A DNA stretch of 64,000 nucleotides. Source: Apis mellifera. Lineage: Eukaryota > Arthropoda > Insecta > Hymenoptera > Apidae. Shown piece after piece: positions 22,746-34,831 of this stretch. The position numbers and the translations under genes are program-made. Location: contig NC_037653.1 in the NCBI RefSeq assembly GCF_003254395.2, positions 2,232,001 through 2,296,000 on the forward strand, written 5' to 3'. Numbering within the stretch: the stretch's first letter is position 1; each line of letters opens with the position of its first letter. The notes under the pieces are model-generated. The model was not told where the DNA came from and did not search any database. It saw only the letters and a list, made by a program, of their open reading frames with translations.

Positions 22746-24300
22746 ATGTACACAGATAAACTAGTACCGCTAATTCTCGCACGGTGCGCTGAGATCGCGT
22801 CTAAGCTTCTAAATGGCGTCCCATTTTTTCCTAGCACGGTTAAGGAATTTTCCCGGCGAGGCTGGTCATCAGACAAATGCATCGGCTGCGCGGTTTCGAG
22901 GAGAACTGATACGAGGCGTCCAAGACCGATGGACGCTGTCTCGAGCCGGTTTATCGCCGCTCGAAATCCTTATCTGTCCAGAGGGTAATCTCGAGGAATC
23001 CCTTTTGCGCGGTGTTATCTCGTTCGAGTTTGCCAAAGAAGGGACGAAGAGAAAACGAAAAGCCAACGAAAACGATGCAACTTTTTAACCGTGCTCGATT
23101 CCTCCCTCTCTCTCTTTCTCGAGCTTCATTCCGTTATTGTTTCTTTATTTTCAGTGTTCTCCAGGCGATCGGTACCCTGTTTCTCTTGGCATTGTCTCGG
23201 AGCCGGTGGTCAAGGGTTTGCGCTATCGATTGGCACGGAAATTCAATAAGCCTGTGGAAGCTCGATGAACTACGTGTCTAAATAGAGTGGACTGGTCCGA
23301 GTCTCTCTCTCTCTCTGTCTCTCTCTTTCTCTCTCTCTCTCTCTGCCCGTTCACCGATCGAATGTCGCTACAACTGGCAATTTCACTCGTGGTTGCCCGC
23401 GACTCTTTCGTGGTGCCATTTCATGCTCGTGTGATGCATCGCAAGTGAGAATGTTTATGCGATTTTTCGATGTAATCATCCTCGTTTGCCACCCAAGTCG
23501 TCTTTTTTTAGCTTCCAGTCATTCTCAGGACAGTGATCGAGCGAAGAGTTTCAAGAAAAGATTTAGGTTAGGTTGATTGATCTCGAACCAATAAAATCAA
23601 GAACAAGAGGAAGGAGAAATCAAAAGATTTATTTCCAAATAGAATACCTAACGATTAGGCCAATTGCGTCAGCTTCGTTCAAGCGATTTTCGAAAAAAGA
23701 TTGACTTTTCGAAAAATTATCTCGAAACTCTGCTCGCGTTTTATTTTTCCACGGGGGAGGAAAGAGAAAATATTTCGAAGGAACGACGCGACAGCCTTTG
23801 TTTTCGTTTTAAGCGGCGTCGCCGAAAGATTTATCAAATTATTTTACCCGCCACTCCGTTCCTCCCTCCGGGTCTACTCGCTTCCGCGCCTTACTTCTCG
23901 CTTATTCGATCCATCCTTTTTTGCCTCGGCCCCCGCAAACCGGATTCGCTTTCTCCTCCCTCCCCCCCTTCTCTTTCGTGCCCGATCCTTTTGTACACTC
24001 TTCGTTTCGTAATAACACCGGATATCGTTAAATTTTATCTCGATTTTATTTCCTTGAAAATGAAAAGAAAGAAAAATGGAAGGTTCTGTTTCTTTTTCTT
24101 TTTTTTTTTCAGAGTTCGTGAGTAATATTTGTGAAAAAATCGATAACTTTTCGATTTGTCGGAATTCTGGTCTCCAATTTTTTTATCGAAATCTTCGAAT
24201 ATGTAAAATTTGTAATAATCGTAGTTTAACATTATCAGTGATTTTTTTTTTTTGTTATTCGTATAACATAAATTTTTATCGCACAATTTGAGAAACAATT
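22746..24300. other. Non-coding spacer with GC pockets and TC tract
   Basis: GC-richer at 22750-23290, a (TC)n tract at about 23303-23344, mixed sequence to 24020, then AT-rich. Frames overlap on both strands without domains. A run of T plus CAG at 24112 lies five bases from GTGAGTAAT. Confidence 0.5.
23563..23572 (-). repeat. Interstitial TTAGG motif (2 units)
   Basis: TTAGGTTAGG on the plus strand, so two CCTAA units on the minus strand, followed on that strand by AAA. TTAGG is the telomere repeat of bees and most insects. Confidence 0.7.
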
Positions 24301-27300
24301 TGAATGTTACATGTTACTTAATATTTAATAAATATTTTATGAAATCAGGGTTATATATTGTTACTTGCAATCAAGGCACTCTGTTTCTGTATCGATTTAC
24401 ATATATTTATACAATTTTATAAGATATGCATTATAATAACTACGTCACGCCATGCACTGTGTGTCACGCCAAGATCATTACGTTTACACTATTCCTACTC
24501 GAAGTAAAAATAACAATTTTATGACAGCTTGCCTGAAACGGAGAAGAAGTTGCGTCGAATTAAATTAAATGAAATTAAATTTAAAAAAAATTCTTATTCG
24601 CGAGAAATTTTAATTAAGATGTACAATTTAATCAAAACGAAACAATTTAAACGCATCGTATGAAAAAAAAAAAAAGAAAATATACATTCTACACACACCC
24701 ATATACACATCCTCAAATATTTGCATATCAGATAATAATAAAAAAAAATTACAGAGATGTAAAAAAAAAAAATGTACAAAAATTTTAAGAATAATCCACC
24801 CTTCTCGAAGGATTTCTCGAACGTATATATCGAACGATTTGCAAAGTCAGATTTGTTGCCGTAGACGTAAGCTGATTTCGCTGTTTGAATCCATCCCCCT
24901 TTCCACCCCTCCTCGATTTAGTCGCTCGGATATTTCGAACGGATCGCGAATGCACAGGATGGCGAATCGCGAGTGGTGGACACGATTTCTCGTAAACTAC
25001 GATCGTTACACGTATACAAGGGTGGATGGGTCACCCTTGAAGAAAGGGAGTTGAAATTAATGGCTCCTTTATGGCCACTCGATGATACCTCGATGTTACC
25101 CTTAATACGACCATTTATCTCTCGCCACAGTTGTTCCTCACTTGTATGTGTTGTTTCTTGTCCTACCATCTTTGTCCTACCACTAGTGGCTGGATAAATG
25201 TTTTGGATCGTGGAAAATTTTTAATCTTTCCTGATATTTTTTGTTAATTAACGCGAGTTATTATTTTAAAATTAAATTTTAAATAACAATTTGATACTTG
25301 ACTTTTGATTAAGTAAGTATATATTCATTTATTAGATATAAATGTAAAACCAAATGTTCTTTTAATATATTGTCAAAGAATTTGTATCAATTATTTGTGG
25401 TATACATGTATACATATTATCGAAACAAAAGTTTTTTAATATCTTAACAACTATATATATTTATATACACATTATTGTTCATTTTTGTATTGGCTTTGAA
25501 TTTTAATTAATACACTGAAACATTATATTTAAAATAATTTCTTAATTAAATTTACACCATCGCCATAATTCTCAATCCTCCATAAGAGAATGATAGGAAG
25601 CCCTTTCTGAAATATTGAATGGATTCCATATTTCAGAGTATACCAACCCAAAGAATTAAAATCCCTATGAAAAAGAAGATCCCTGTAACAAAGGGAAGGA
25701 TCGAATGCAAATTATCGTGACAACAAAAAGAAAAGTCAGGAAAGAAGATCTCGTTGTCCGATTGAAACTAAATCGAATCATCGCGCAACGAGGAATGGAT
25801 ATACATTTCTTTTTTTTTTTTTTTTTTCGCCTGCATAATTCATGTCGCAGCGAAGAATAATCTTATTGCGGCCACGGAATGGATGTAGTACTTGGCGCAG
25901 TTTTTCTTTTAAATTATTCAGGTGGCGAGTATTGCGAAACAATCCTTTTATAAAAGTCATTTGCGAGGACTGCGACCAAGGAAAAAACAAAGAAAACCTC
26001 ACCTCTGTGCACCAGGCTGCTGCACAGCACGTTGGTTTTGACGTATTTCCTCCGTAGCTCTCCTTTTCTCGTGTTCTTCGAATTGTTGCCTTCGACATTT
26101 TCAATACCGATTTACCGTACGTCGAAACCACCGCCCTTCAAAACTTAACCCCCTTCCTCCCCCCACCAATCGTGTTTTTCCACGAATTAAAAGGAACAAT
26201 GCGTTGCGAAAATGGATCGCGATTGGACCGTATTGAACGGTCTCTTCATTATAATCCCCATACGTTGCGCGAAAAAGTATTTGAGCAAGGCATTCCCTTG
26301 TCATGGAAATGCATTTATTTATAAAATCCTTTGTGCTTTGTGGTTGTCTGAGAGGTTGGAGAATCCATTGTGCTTGAAAATCTTTTCGCGATGTTTCCCG
26401 TTTCGAGGTTATGAAACAATAAATTGGATAATCATGGATTGGCGGCAAACGTTTTGCCAACCATGATCGAGAAACTATTTCGTGATGATTATTCATTCAT
26501 GTTGATGCAGTTACAATTTATCTCTGTTTCATCTAATGCTGCAAATTCGAGCAAATTCAATATTTATATAAATTGACAAATAAGCTTCCATTAATGTTTC
26601 TCATATTAATTTTACCTCTGGAATCGATTACTTTAAAGATGCTCGATAATTGGTCGTCCTAACCTCAATCTGACTTTACTTTAACCAACCACATTAATTA
26701 AAATCATTCCATACAATCACGATAGAATTAATAATCGGATAGAATTCTTCCACTCATTATCCCAATGTGTATCAATGTGTACCTCCATGTACCCAGTGTC
26801 TCCATCGTCGCTTCAAAAAATTATATTTACATCGTCGCCTCTTCTCTCGTCGATTCTCGCCCACGATTCCAGGAGACTGACGTTTAATTAAGTCGACGTA
26901 GCGATTCGTCCCGAGGCGGTCGACACAAACCGGATAAACGGAAAGAAAGAGCGGGCTAAGAACGTAAGCCGCGAGGATCGCTGGTATCTATGCCTGCTGG
27001 AAATTAATTACCGACCGAGTCAATCCAACCCGTTAATAGCCCGGCTAAGTGGCTAGCGACACGGCGCGATACCAACTTCACCCAGCCAAAAATCTCTTTG
27101 GATAGAAAGTCGTTTCACTTTGGGTTGAGATAATGAAAGTAATTTTGCAATTTTATAATTTTTTACTTTGATTCCAATTATTACAGATAAATGGCAGCAA
27201 TTTAATGGAAAAATCACTAGGAAACTTTTATAGAATATATAGTAATTTGTAAGTAAATTATTCGAGTTATTCCATTGTTCCATTTTGTGTTTCAATCTAA

Positions 27301-27914
27301 ATGAACAACTATTTTGCGATACTATTACTATAAAAAAATCAATAACCAACTTCGAGTAAGAAAAAATGTAATTCCATTTGTAAACCCCAACATCTGAAAG
27401 CCTTGATTATCGTGTCGCTTTTAAAATGGGAACGTGTCTTAACGTTCATAAGAAGAACATCGTGTTATACAATGAACTGTGCCAAACGAACGAAGAGAGA
27501 GAAGGAATGAAAGAAAGGGAGAGAGAGGGAGAGAGAGGAAGGGGGGCAATAATCCAGCGCGACAAACGGATACACGCTCGACTTGCGGGCGTATCTAGAA
27601 TTACGAGTGGACCTGGGTTCCTTCCACGCCGGCTTCCAAGCGAAATTAAATTTAAAGCAGCGTTCCGATTTTAAAGTGCAACGAAGTGGCGGATAAAATT
27701 CGATGTTTCATGGAGCGTGAGACGGCGCTCGTGTCGTTGGCCGCGCATCCGGGGTGTCAGCGGCCGTTTCTGAGGGGTCCAAGGGGGGTTGGATCGGGTG
27801 GAACCCCATAAAATCGGCTTACAGCACAGCCAAACCTACGACACAAGCATTCCACGTTACACGTACAATGGCTCCACTGAGTATTCAGTACCACAGCGTT
27901 TTACGAGGGAATTT
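24301..27914. other. Non-coding spacer, largely AT-rich
   Basis: Mostly AT-rich with moderate-GC patches at 24840-25190, 25840-26460, 26870-27080 and 27500-27840. A 131-codon minus frame at 26101-26496 has no recognised motif. A GA run lies near 27497-27540. Confidence 0.5.
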
Positions 27915-27929
27915 CCTAACCTAACCTAA
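27915..27929 (+). repeat. Interstitial CCTAA motif (3 units)
   Basis: Three perfect CCTAA units followed by AAA. The downstream A-run is shared with the copies at 33528 and 34822. Confidence 0.8.
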
Positions 27930-29161
27930 AAATCCTGATTTTAATTTACGTAGAGCGCAATGTTGTACTCGGAATGATGTTTTTTTTTTTTGCAAAATAT
28001 CTTTTCATTTAATATCGTTAGACAGTGGCCGATTTTACATAAATCCATTCGCTGATTAAACGAATTAATTGATCATGCAAATGCAAACTCTATACTTCGA
28101 AATAAGTATTATTAAAAATATAAAGAAACAGCGTGATTTTGTTACGAAATTGTGTAATTTTTTTTTTTTTTAATTGAAATTCATTTCAATTTCAATTTTT
28201 CCTCAAATTTTTCCTAGTTCTTTCTGCACATTTTCTGTAATTGTCTGTAGAATCTTGGTTTTCTTGGTGGAACCAAGTCTGGGAGGAAGCAACAACAAAG
28301 TTTAAGGAAGTGGGCAATGTTTTCCACTCGTCCCGCAAGAATTTCAATCTCGATAATCTACTGCCTCGATAATGGAAGAACGCGGCAATTGGCAACGACT
28401 CACCGAGAATATTTTTCTCCGGTCGAGGCGATTCGATTAACCGTGGCTGTGAATCTCGTCTGGCTGCACCGGAGAGAAAGAATAGCTGGATGTCGTCGAC
28501 TCGAGGCTGTTGCTCGATGAATTTCCAGTTCACCGGCTCGTTCCGCATTTTTCTTTCGTAATTCGTGGCGTATATACATATTTAGAAATGAGAAACGGGG
28601 TTCTATTCGGTGTATTGGATTAAAATGAAAATGAATCTTCTCGTTTCAAGTGTATTTGTTATTTAGTGTCGAGTGGATGGTTGTCATTGAACGGAATTGA
28701 TTAATTGTTTGGATAATTTGTCTGGATGATGATAAATATAGGAGAAAAAGTAAAATATGCGGAATTACTAGATTACAGTTTAAATTCTATACTATCGACT
28801 TTATAATATACGATATATGAAAATGATTGATTATATGTATAATTAATGTAAGTAATATAATTAATGTTATATTCGATTGATGCATACGAAATGGCCAATT
28901 TCGCAAATGTAAATCCATTTAGAATTTAGTAATTAAACGATCTATTAAATAATATTTATTACACGTCAATTTAAAACTTGCAATGCAAACTTTTTATATT
29001 ATAAATGAATTTTTCTCTTCATAAAAAAAATAAATCTTAATATTTACATAATACGATTAACACGAAAATCGGTTTGCTCGATGCTTAATACCTATAACTG
29101 CCGCTAGGCGGCTCGTGATTCTCGTTAGCATTATTTACACCATCAAGTATAACTAAGCTAA
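27930..29161. other. AT-rich non-coding spacer
   Basis: AT-rich apart from 28250-28560, where frames overlap on both strands. A small inverted repeat GCCGC-TAG-GCGGC lies near 29100-29112 just upstream of the candidate spliced transcript. Confidence 0.5.
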
Positions 29162-29224
29162 GGAAACATTGTTCTTACATATCAAGGAGATATAGCTACT
29201 CAACTGGTGTTTCCTTCACAATTT

Positions 29225-29404
29225 ATGACAAATTGTATAGTGGATCTCGTCGAACAATACTTGAAGCTTAAAAGTAGTTTGATCCTGTGTATAATAGCAA
29301 GGTAAGAAATATACTATAATTACATTTATTAATCTACTATAGTTAAAAAAAATAACTTTTTTTCTTTCAAACTTCTTTTGCATAGTAATAACTTTTCGAA
29401 TTAA
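29225..29404 (+). CDS. Candidate spliced 3' end or 31-codon microprotein
   Basis: A plus-strand frame is open from 29162 and has an ATG at 29225. It runs to a donor AAG/GTAAGAA (exon end 29301). An 84-nt intron (29302-29385) ends in a long pyrimidine stretch and TTTTGCATAG. The second exon joins in phase 2, adds six codons and stops at TAA 29402-29404. AATAAA follows at 29495. From the ATG the product would be 31 residues with a hydrophobic LILCIIA stretch; if the exon extends upstream it is the C-terminus of a longer protein, with about 21 more open codons to 29162. The intron length is typical of short insect introns. No family recognised, and no good acceptor was found upstream. Confidence 0.3.
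29302..29385 (+). other. Candidate 84-nt intron
   Basis: It begins GTAAGAAAT and ends in a T/C-rich tract and GCATAG, with ATTAATC-like branch-point motifs in between. Length, borders and composition all fit a short insect intron. Confidence 0.35.
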
Positions 29405-29494
29405 GAAAGAACGATTTAATGTATTGTAATGTATTAGTTGTTACATTTTTTAATTATTGACACGATTGCTTTTATCCTGTACGATTGGATATGT

Positions 29495-29500
29495 AATAAA
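29495..29500 (+). terminator. Possible poly(A) signal AATAAA
   Basis: AATAAA lies 91 nt after the stop codon of the candidate two-exon ORF at 29225-29404. The position is plausible for cleavage near 29515-29525, but the hexamer is common in AT-rich DNA. Confidence 0.3.
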
Positions 29501-29509
29501 AGAATACTT

Positions 29510-31565
29510 GTAATTTTCTAATAACAATTTATTTATAAAAACTGTACATTATTTATTTCATTTTTCCTTCGGAAACTATGCTACGAAAATTCGATTTCAT
29601 TTTCAAAAAGGAAAAAATTCGCTTATACGAAAGCGAATTACTTACAAAACGTATACATTATATAATTACACAAATTATACAATATGAATCGTGTAAAGTA
29701 AAGGAAAAGTATACGATAAAAAGAGATCGAGTCTTGTTTACGCGAAAAAAAAAAAGATTGTTCAAAACAGTCTCTTTATAACGGATTCGACCCTATTGAA
29801 ATCGACTCAAGGGGACACTTTATCGCGTTTTCTTTATCAAGAATGAACCACATCATCTCGAAGCCAAGAAAGAGTGGGAAACAGGAAAGAAGAAGAAGAA
29901 AAAAAAAACAGGATCCTTTTGGTAAACGGTGGCGTGCTCCAGAACGCTTTGTGCCACTTTTACCAAAAGAGGCGGCGGGATAAGGTGGTATCGGGTATCC
30001 GTGAGTATCGGTAAATCGGCTTTGGCCACTCCCAATGCGCCGCTTCTTTCCGAGCGGAGCTTGGTCCGTGATTCGGTGGATTGCACGGCTCTTAACCGCA
30101 GCCCCGACCGCGGCTAAGGGTCGAGATGGACCCGTGTACGAAGGAAGGAGGAGGCCCGCGGTCTGGTTTGCGGGCCAGGATGAACCTGCAAAGAATATCC
30201 GGTCCTCTTGCGGTTGCCAAGGATCGATGAAGCTGGAAAAAAGTGTCCTCTGACTGTTTCGAAGAATAAATGTTGGAACTCGTTTTCCATATTTCATAAT
30301 CAGACGAATAAATGATTTTCTCGTGAAATCTACTAAGTAGGGATGGAGATCAATCAAATGCTCGGTTGGATTAGTTGATCTAGATCCAGTCGATGTTTCG
30401 AGCAAAGTGTATTTTCATGAATAACGTTTGTCAAGTATTCGAAGAGTAGAATATTTTTGCATTTACAACATAATTTATCAATAATAAATTAATCATGATC
30501 AATTAATGTTATTATAATTTTAATATTAATTAAAAGAATCAAGTCAGAAATGGATAAAGAAGGATTAATAAGGATAATGGAATCAAACTACTTGGATACG
30601 ACAAGTGCGTCTTAAAACGAGACACCCCCGATTGTTTCTTTAAAAAAAACACCAGGAAGAGGGGAGAGACCTTGCCGGGGAAGTTTAGAAGGGATGAAAG
30701 GGTTCAAGGGTCGAAGCCACTTAGAGGGATCGCTTGATCCTTCTTGCCGCTAAAAGTGAAACGACAAACTTCCAGAAACCTTAACGAGGAGGAGGAGGAG
30801 GAGGAGGATTTCGCTTCAAAGTGGTTGCTTCGATTAAAATCCCCCTTCCCTCCCCCTTTTTCTTCCAAACTTTTTCATTTCGACCAAAAAAAAAATATCA
30901 TCGAATCAAAGAAACTTGATTTCTTTTCGCGATTCAAACTTTAATAAACCTGGCCGTGGAAAACGCAAAGGTGCGGTTTGACACGGAAAACCGATTGGGC
31001 TCGCGGCCTGTTTGTGAAAACCGAGCGGCGAAAACCGAGTGGACAGTAGTGAAGTGGTGGGGAAGGGGAGGATTGATGAGCGAGAATCGTCGTGGAAATC
31101 AAATCTGTATAACTGGATGAACCTGATTGAAAGAACAAAAGGAGTGCATCAATGAAATTCTTCTTTTTTCCTTTCCTTTTCTTTTTGGAGGTGGATATAA
31201 GAATATAATGTTATCTGTACTTTCCTAAGAATAGATAGACACGTATTTTAATTTTGAATAAGATCAATTAACGTGTTTCTTTAAGGTTAATCTTAAATTT
31301 TGCAATATTACACGTCGATCGAAATACGAGAAAGGGGCAAGGAAGAAATGTAAGTAAATTGTTTGTTCTTAGTTTTTCGTGTTTAGATATATTCAATATT
31401 AAGTATTAAGTATTAATAGGAAAATTTATGAAAAGAAAATTTCGTGTATGCTTGTCTATTCTATCGTAAATACTTTTTATCTGATTTTCCTTAGATTTAG
31501 AACAAAAAATAGAAAAAAGGAAATAAAGTTTGTTAAAGTCTACAATATTTATGTTTATATACTTC

Positions 31566-31568
<3 letters not shown>
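29510..31568. other. Non-coding spacer with GC pocket
   Basis: AT-rich to 29900, a GC pocket at about 29930-30240, then mixed sequence. The window's longest open frame (209 codons, minus, 29776-30405) spans the pocket but has no recognisable domain and is shadowed on the plus strand. A GAG-repeat lies at about 30787-30808. Confidence 0.5.

Positions 31569-31616
<48 letters not shown>
31569..31616. repeat. (TC)24 microsatellite
   Basis: Pure TC dinucleotides, followed by an imperfect TTTCTCCTC end. Polypyrimidine on the plus strand; it creates Ser-Leu frames that are not genes. Confidence 0.97.
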
Positions 31617-31622
<6 letters not shown>

Positions 31623-33527
31623 CTCTTGTTACGGATTACAGATGAATCAAAACTTGCTGGAACGATTATTACATCGCCAAAGATAAGAGATGAAGGGAAC
31701 ACGTTTTCAACCGGTGAACAAAGCGTCGATTCAATTGCAACGATTTCGAGCCACTTAATCGAAGTAATCGGCCGACCTTCCAGGCTCCATAAAGAAGAGC
31801 CCGCCGCAGATCGAAAGGAAAAGGAGCTGGGGGAAAGGGGAAGGAAGAGAGGAAAAGTGAAATCCGGCGTTAGTCGACCATGATAAGACCTCTAACTTCG
31901 TTTCCGAAGTGAGAAGGCAAAGTTCGCGTCTGGCAGAGTCTTAGCCGGGTTGGGTGAAGAGAGAGGGGAGGGGAGAAAAAAAAAAAGTCTGCAGGCAAGT
32001 TTCTGAACGGCGAAAATTTGATCATCCCGATGCGAGAGAAGAAAGAACGATTGTGAAAAGTGAAAAAAAAAAAGAAATAATAATAAACAGATGTGTTTAA
32101 AATGTTTCGCTAGTTATTTTTTTTTTCACTTAGTTACTCTAGTTACTTATAATAGAAATTGTTACTATTACCATCCGTTGGTAAAAAAAGATTAATTATT
32201 CTATAGATAGATAATTCCTCTTTTTTCGATCTTTTAATAATTTAATTTAATTTCCAAACTAGTTACATCAATGGTTAAAGGACGATTTTAGAAGGCAAAT
32301 CAAATTATTATCACCATTATTTCTCATCGTGATAAATGTACGACTCGAGTAAAAATTTTAAACATTTAAACTTTCACTAATTTAATTTTAATAATCTAAT
32401 CACAATTAAGAAAAATTATTCCAAGAGTAAGTCCTTCGATTTAAAAAAATACTCTTGGAATCCTCGAATTATTTTTATCACTTTTCGTAGCCACCCTCTT
32501 TGAGAATGATAAATCGAGAGGAAAAAGCTAGATGGAGATTATTCTTCCGGTAATTCCAATCGCTTGGCTCGAGAACAAGAATCGAAGTTGGCGCAAACAA
32601 GGTTTTTGCGCGGATTTTCGAGGAAGCCGCCGCTGACCCACTTCCGGTTTCGCGCCGCCGCTCATCATTCCGGTTTAATCGTTCGGATGCCTGGGAGAAT
32701 CGGCATTATGCGAATTTCCACACTCGAAATTCGATTTTCCATTCGATTCGAGGGTGAGACTGGTAAATTCATTCGGGTTCGATGATTGAAAAGAAAATTG
32801 AAACGTTTTTACGATCTTTCATTATTCAAACTATATACGAGCGTTTCATCATCCGAATTGTACGCGTCAATTAAAAATATAAGAGTTTTCGCGAAAGGAT
32901 CGGAATATTTGATGTTAACTATATTTTAAATTACGACATTTTTGAAATGTTCGAGGAAAAAAAGAACTTTGATTCGATTCCAATTTATGCAATTTGGCTA
33001 TTAAAAGTTATTATCCCAATTTTGTTAGAGATAAGCGTATTATTTGAATTTTTAATTTGAATTTCATTGTTTGAAAATTCGTTTGGTTAATAATGGCGAT
33101 TCTATTTTTATAGTTTTTGAAGGGGAAAAAAAATCAAATTACGATTTGAACTCATAGAGATGCGCATATTTTCAGATTGAAGGTTTTATAAACTAATCCA
33201 TCTTGTGAAAAGTCTTGCAGAAAAATCACGAGATAACTCTTACAACGATGGATAACATCTGAAACTTTCTGCAGAGGGTGGAAAGTCTTTTGCGAAAAAT
33301 CTGCTTTCCACGAAATTTTAGATGAGAAAACTCGTGCTTATGGCAGGTTCTAAAAGTTGGAAAGAAAAAGAAGAAAAAAAATCTTAAAATTCTTGACAAT
33401 CGCGTGTATTCGTGAATATTTTCACGGATGAAATTTTTTTTAATCGTCCAATTAAGAAAGAACGAAAATTCCAATACAGAATTAACGAAGAAAAATGATT
33501 TATAGATTCCCAGAACAGAATTCTTAA
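31617..33527. other. Non-coding spacer
   Basis: GC-richer near 31640-32040 and 32560-32790, otherwise AT-rich. The 73-codon plus frame at 32564-32785 ends beside GAGG/GTGAGAC, but no acceptor was found for it. Confidence 0.5.
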
Positions 33528-33537
33528 CCTAACCTAA
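33528..33537 (+). repeat. Interstitial CCTAA motif (2 units)
   Basis: Two CCTAA units preceded by TTAA and followed by AAAAGTTT. The same flank occurs at the copy at 34822. Confidence 0.75.
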
Positions 33538-33971
33538 AAAGTTTGCCCAGAAATCGATTGAAAAATGCTAAAAGCCATTAAAAATCATTCTTAACGTTTT
33601 AATTTATTAATAAAAATATTAAAAAAATAATGGAAAAAAATCACCGATTCCATGACTGCCTCTTTCAATTAATCCAACGTAACAAAACTATAAATAAATT
33701 GACAATTTATAAAATACTAAATAACCAATCCCAATCTCAACACCATCAGGTTACCAGAGTAATTCATTATCCTCCAAGTGATGGTCACACAGATAACAAG
33801 GCTCTCCGTCGTGGCGCGAGATTGGTCGAGCAATTTGACCCGGTTTACCCGTCAAAAACGATCCTTCAAAGACGCCTTAATTAAGAGCGCCCACCGCCGC
33901 ATGGCGCTCGAATCAGCAACTCGCTCGCCGACCGGAATAAAATAATAATTCGCGGCACGTACGCCGCGCGT
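33538..33971. other. Non-coding spacer
   Basis: AT-rich to about 33740, then a GC pocket begins. An 84-codon frame at 33630-33884 has no recognised motif. Confidence 0.5.
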
Positions 33972-34178
33972 ACCACGTGGTGATGGTGGTTGTGATGGTG
34001 GGAAGCCACGTCGTGGCTCGTTCGTTCTCGCTCCTTACGAAAGATGGAGGGGAGGGGAAGGACAGGTGGAAAGTTTTTACCTGGGAGCAAATCCATTCCT
34101 CGTGGCTCGTTAACAAAAACCCGATGAGCTCGGGCCAAGTTCGTTAACGAAGGTGGTGGGGGCGCTGCGAGCCACGAG
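33972..34178. promoter_or_regulatory. Cluster of palindromes (possible factor sites)
   Basis: ACCACGTGGT (33972-33981) contains an E-box CACGTG. AGCCACG-T-CGTGGCT (34004-34018) is a perfect palindrome around one base. CTCGTGGCTCG (34099-34109) and its exact reverse complement (34168-34178) flank the palindrome TCGTTAACGA (34141-34150). CGTGGCT/AGCCACG thus occurs four times in about 175 bp inside a GC pocket. A regulatory role is inferred only from the clustering. Confidence 0.35.
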
Positions 34179-34385
34179 TGCCGCGACGACAAGTACGTAG
34201 TAAACTCTGAAAGAGCGAGATCCGCGTAGGAAATAATGACGTGCAGAGAGGAGGGGGAAGAGGAGGAGGAGAGTGATTTCCGGCGGAGCCACCAGAGACG
34301 AATTTAATTCGCTGCAATTATGCAGGCTGTGGCTCCCTTGCCGGGCCCTGACAAACGTTCTTTCGCTTCTTCTCTCTCTCTCTCT

Positions 34386-34401
34386 CGCGCGCGCATGCGC
34401 G
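34386..34401. repeat. Alternating CG/CA tract, Z-DNA prone
   Basis: CGCGCGCGCATGCGCG alternates purine and pyrimidine and contains the palindrome CGCGCATGCGCG. A TC run lies directly before it (to 34385). Confidence 0.8.
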
Positions 34402-34821
34402 TTTTCTTTCCTTTCCCTCGGTCGGTAACGTAGAACGAGAAGGATCGTTTCGATACGCTCGGAATCTGGTAACACTCCCGCAGGGATAAACGTGCGACTG
34501 GTTTTTCCCTTTTGCGGGAAAAACTGCTCGATCTAGGTGGAGGGAGGATGAGATGGGACGGTGAAGCAGTTGGCGGAATCGTGCCCAGGAGTGCGAAACC
34601 TAATTGCGCCGCGGTCGTACTTCTGCTCACGTGCCTCCGCTGTCTCGTTAGTTCGTTCTTAAACTCGGATTAGCCTCGCTCTATTTTTTAGCTTATGGCG
34701 CGTAGTAGCGATAGTATAGTGGAAGGAGGGTAAATGAGATTTGTGATTCCTTTTTCTTTTGGCAGAGGGAGATTAGTTTATTTTTGAATTAAGAATCGTA
34801 GATATATAAGAATTTACGTAA
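34402..34821. other. End of GC pocket and AT-rich spacer
   Basis: The GC pocket ends near 34680 and AT-rich DNA follows. Overlapping Arg-rich frames on the minus strand in the pocket are not convincing. Confidence 0.5.
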
Positions 34822-34831
34822 CCTAACCTAA
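34822..34831 (+). repeat. Interstitial CCTAA motif (2 units)
   Basis: Two CCTAA units within the string TAACCTAACCTAAAAAGTTT, which is shared exactly with the copy at 33528 about 1.3 kb upstream. Confidence 0.75.

Noticed and set aside
29776..30405. Longest open frame in the window, 209 codons, minus strand
   Set aside because: It spans a GC pocket, has no recognisable domain, is shadowed by plus-strand frames and includes a poly-Phe/Leu stretch from a poly-A/AAG repeat.
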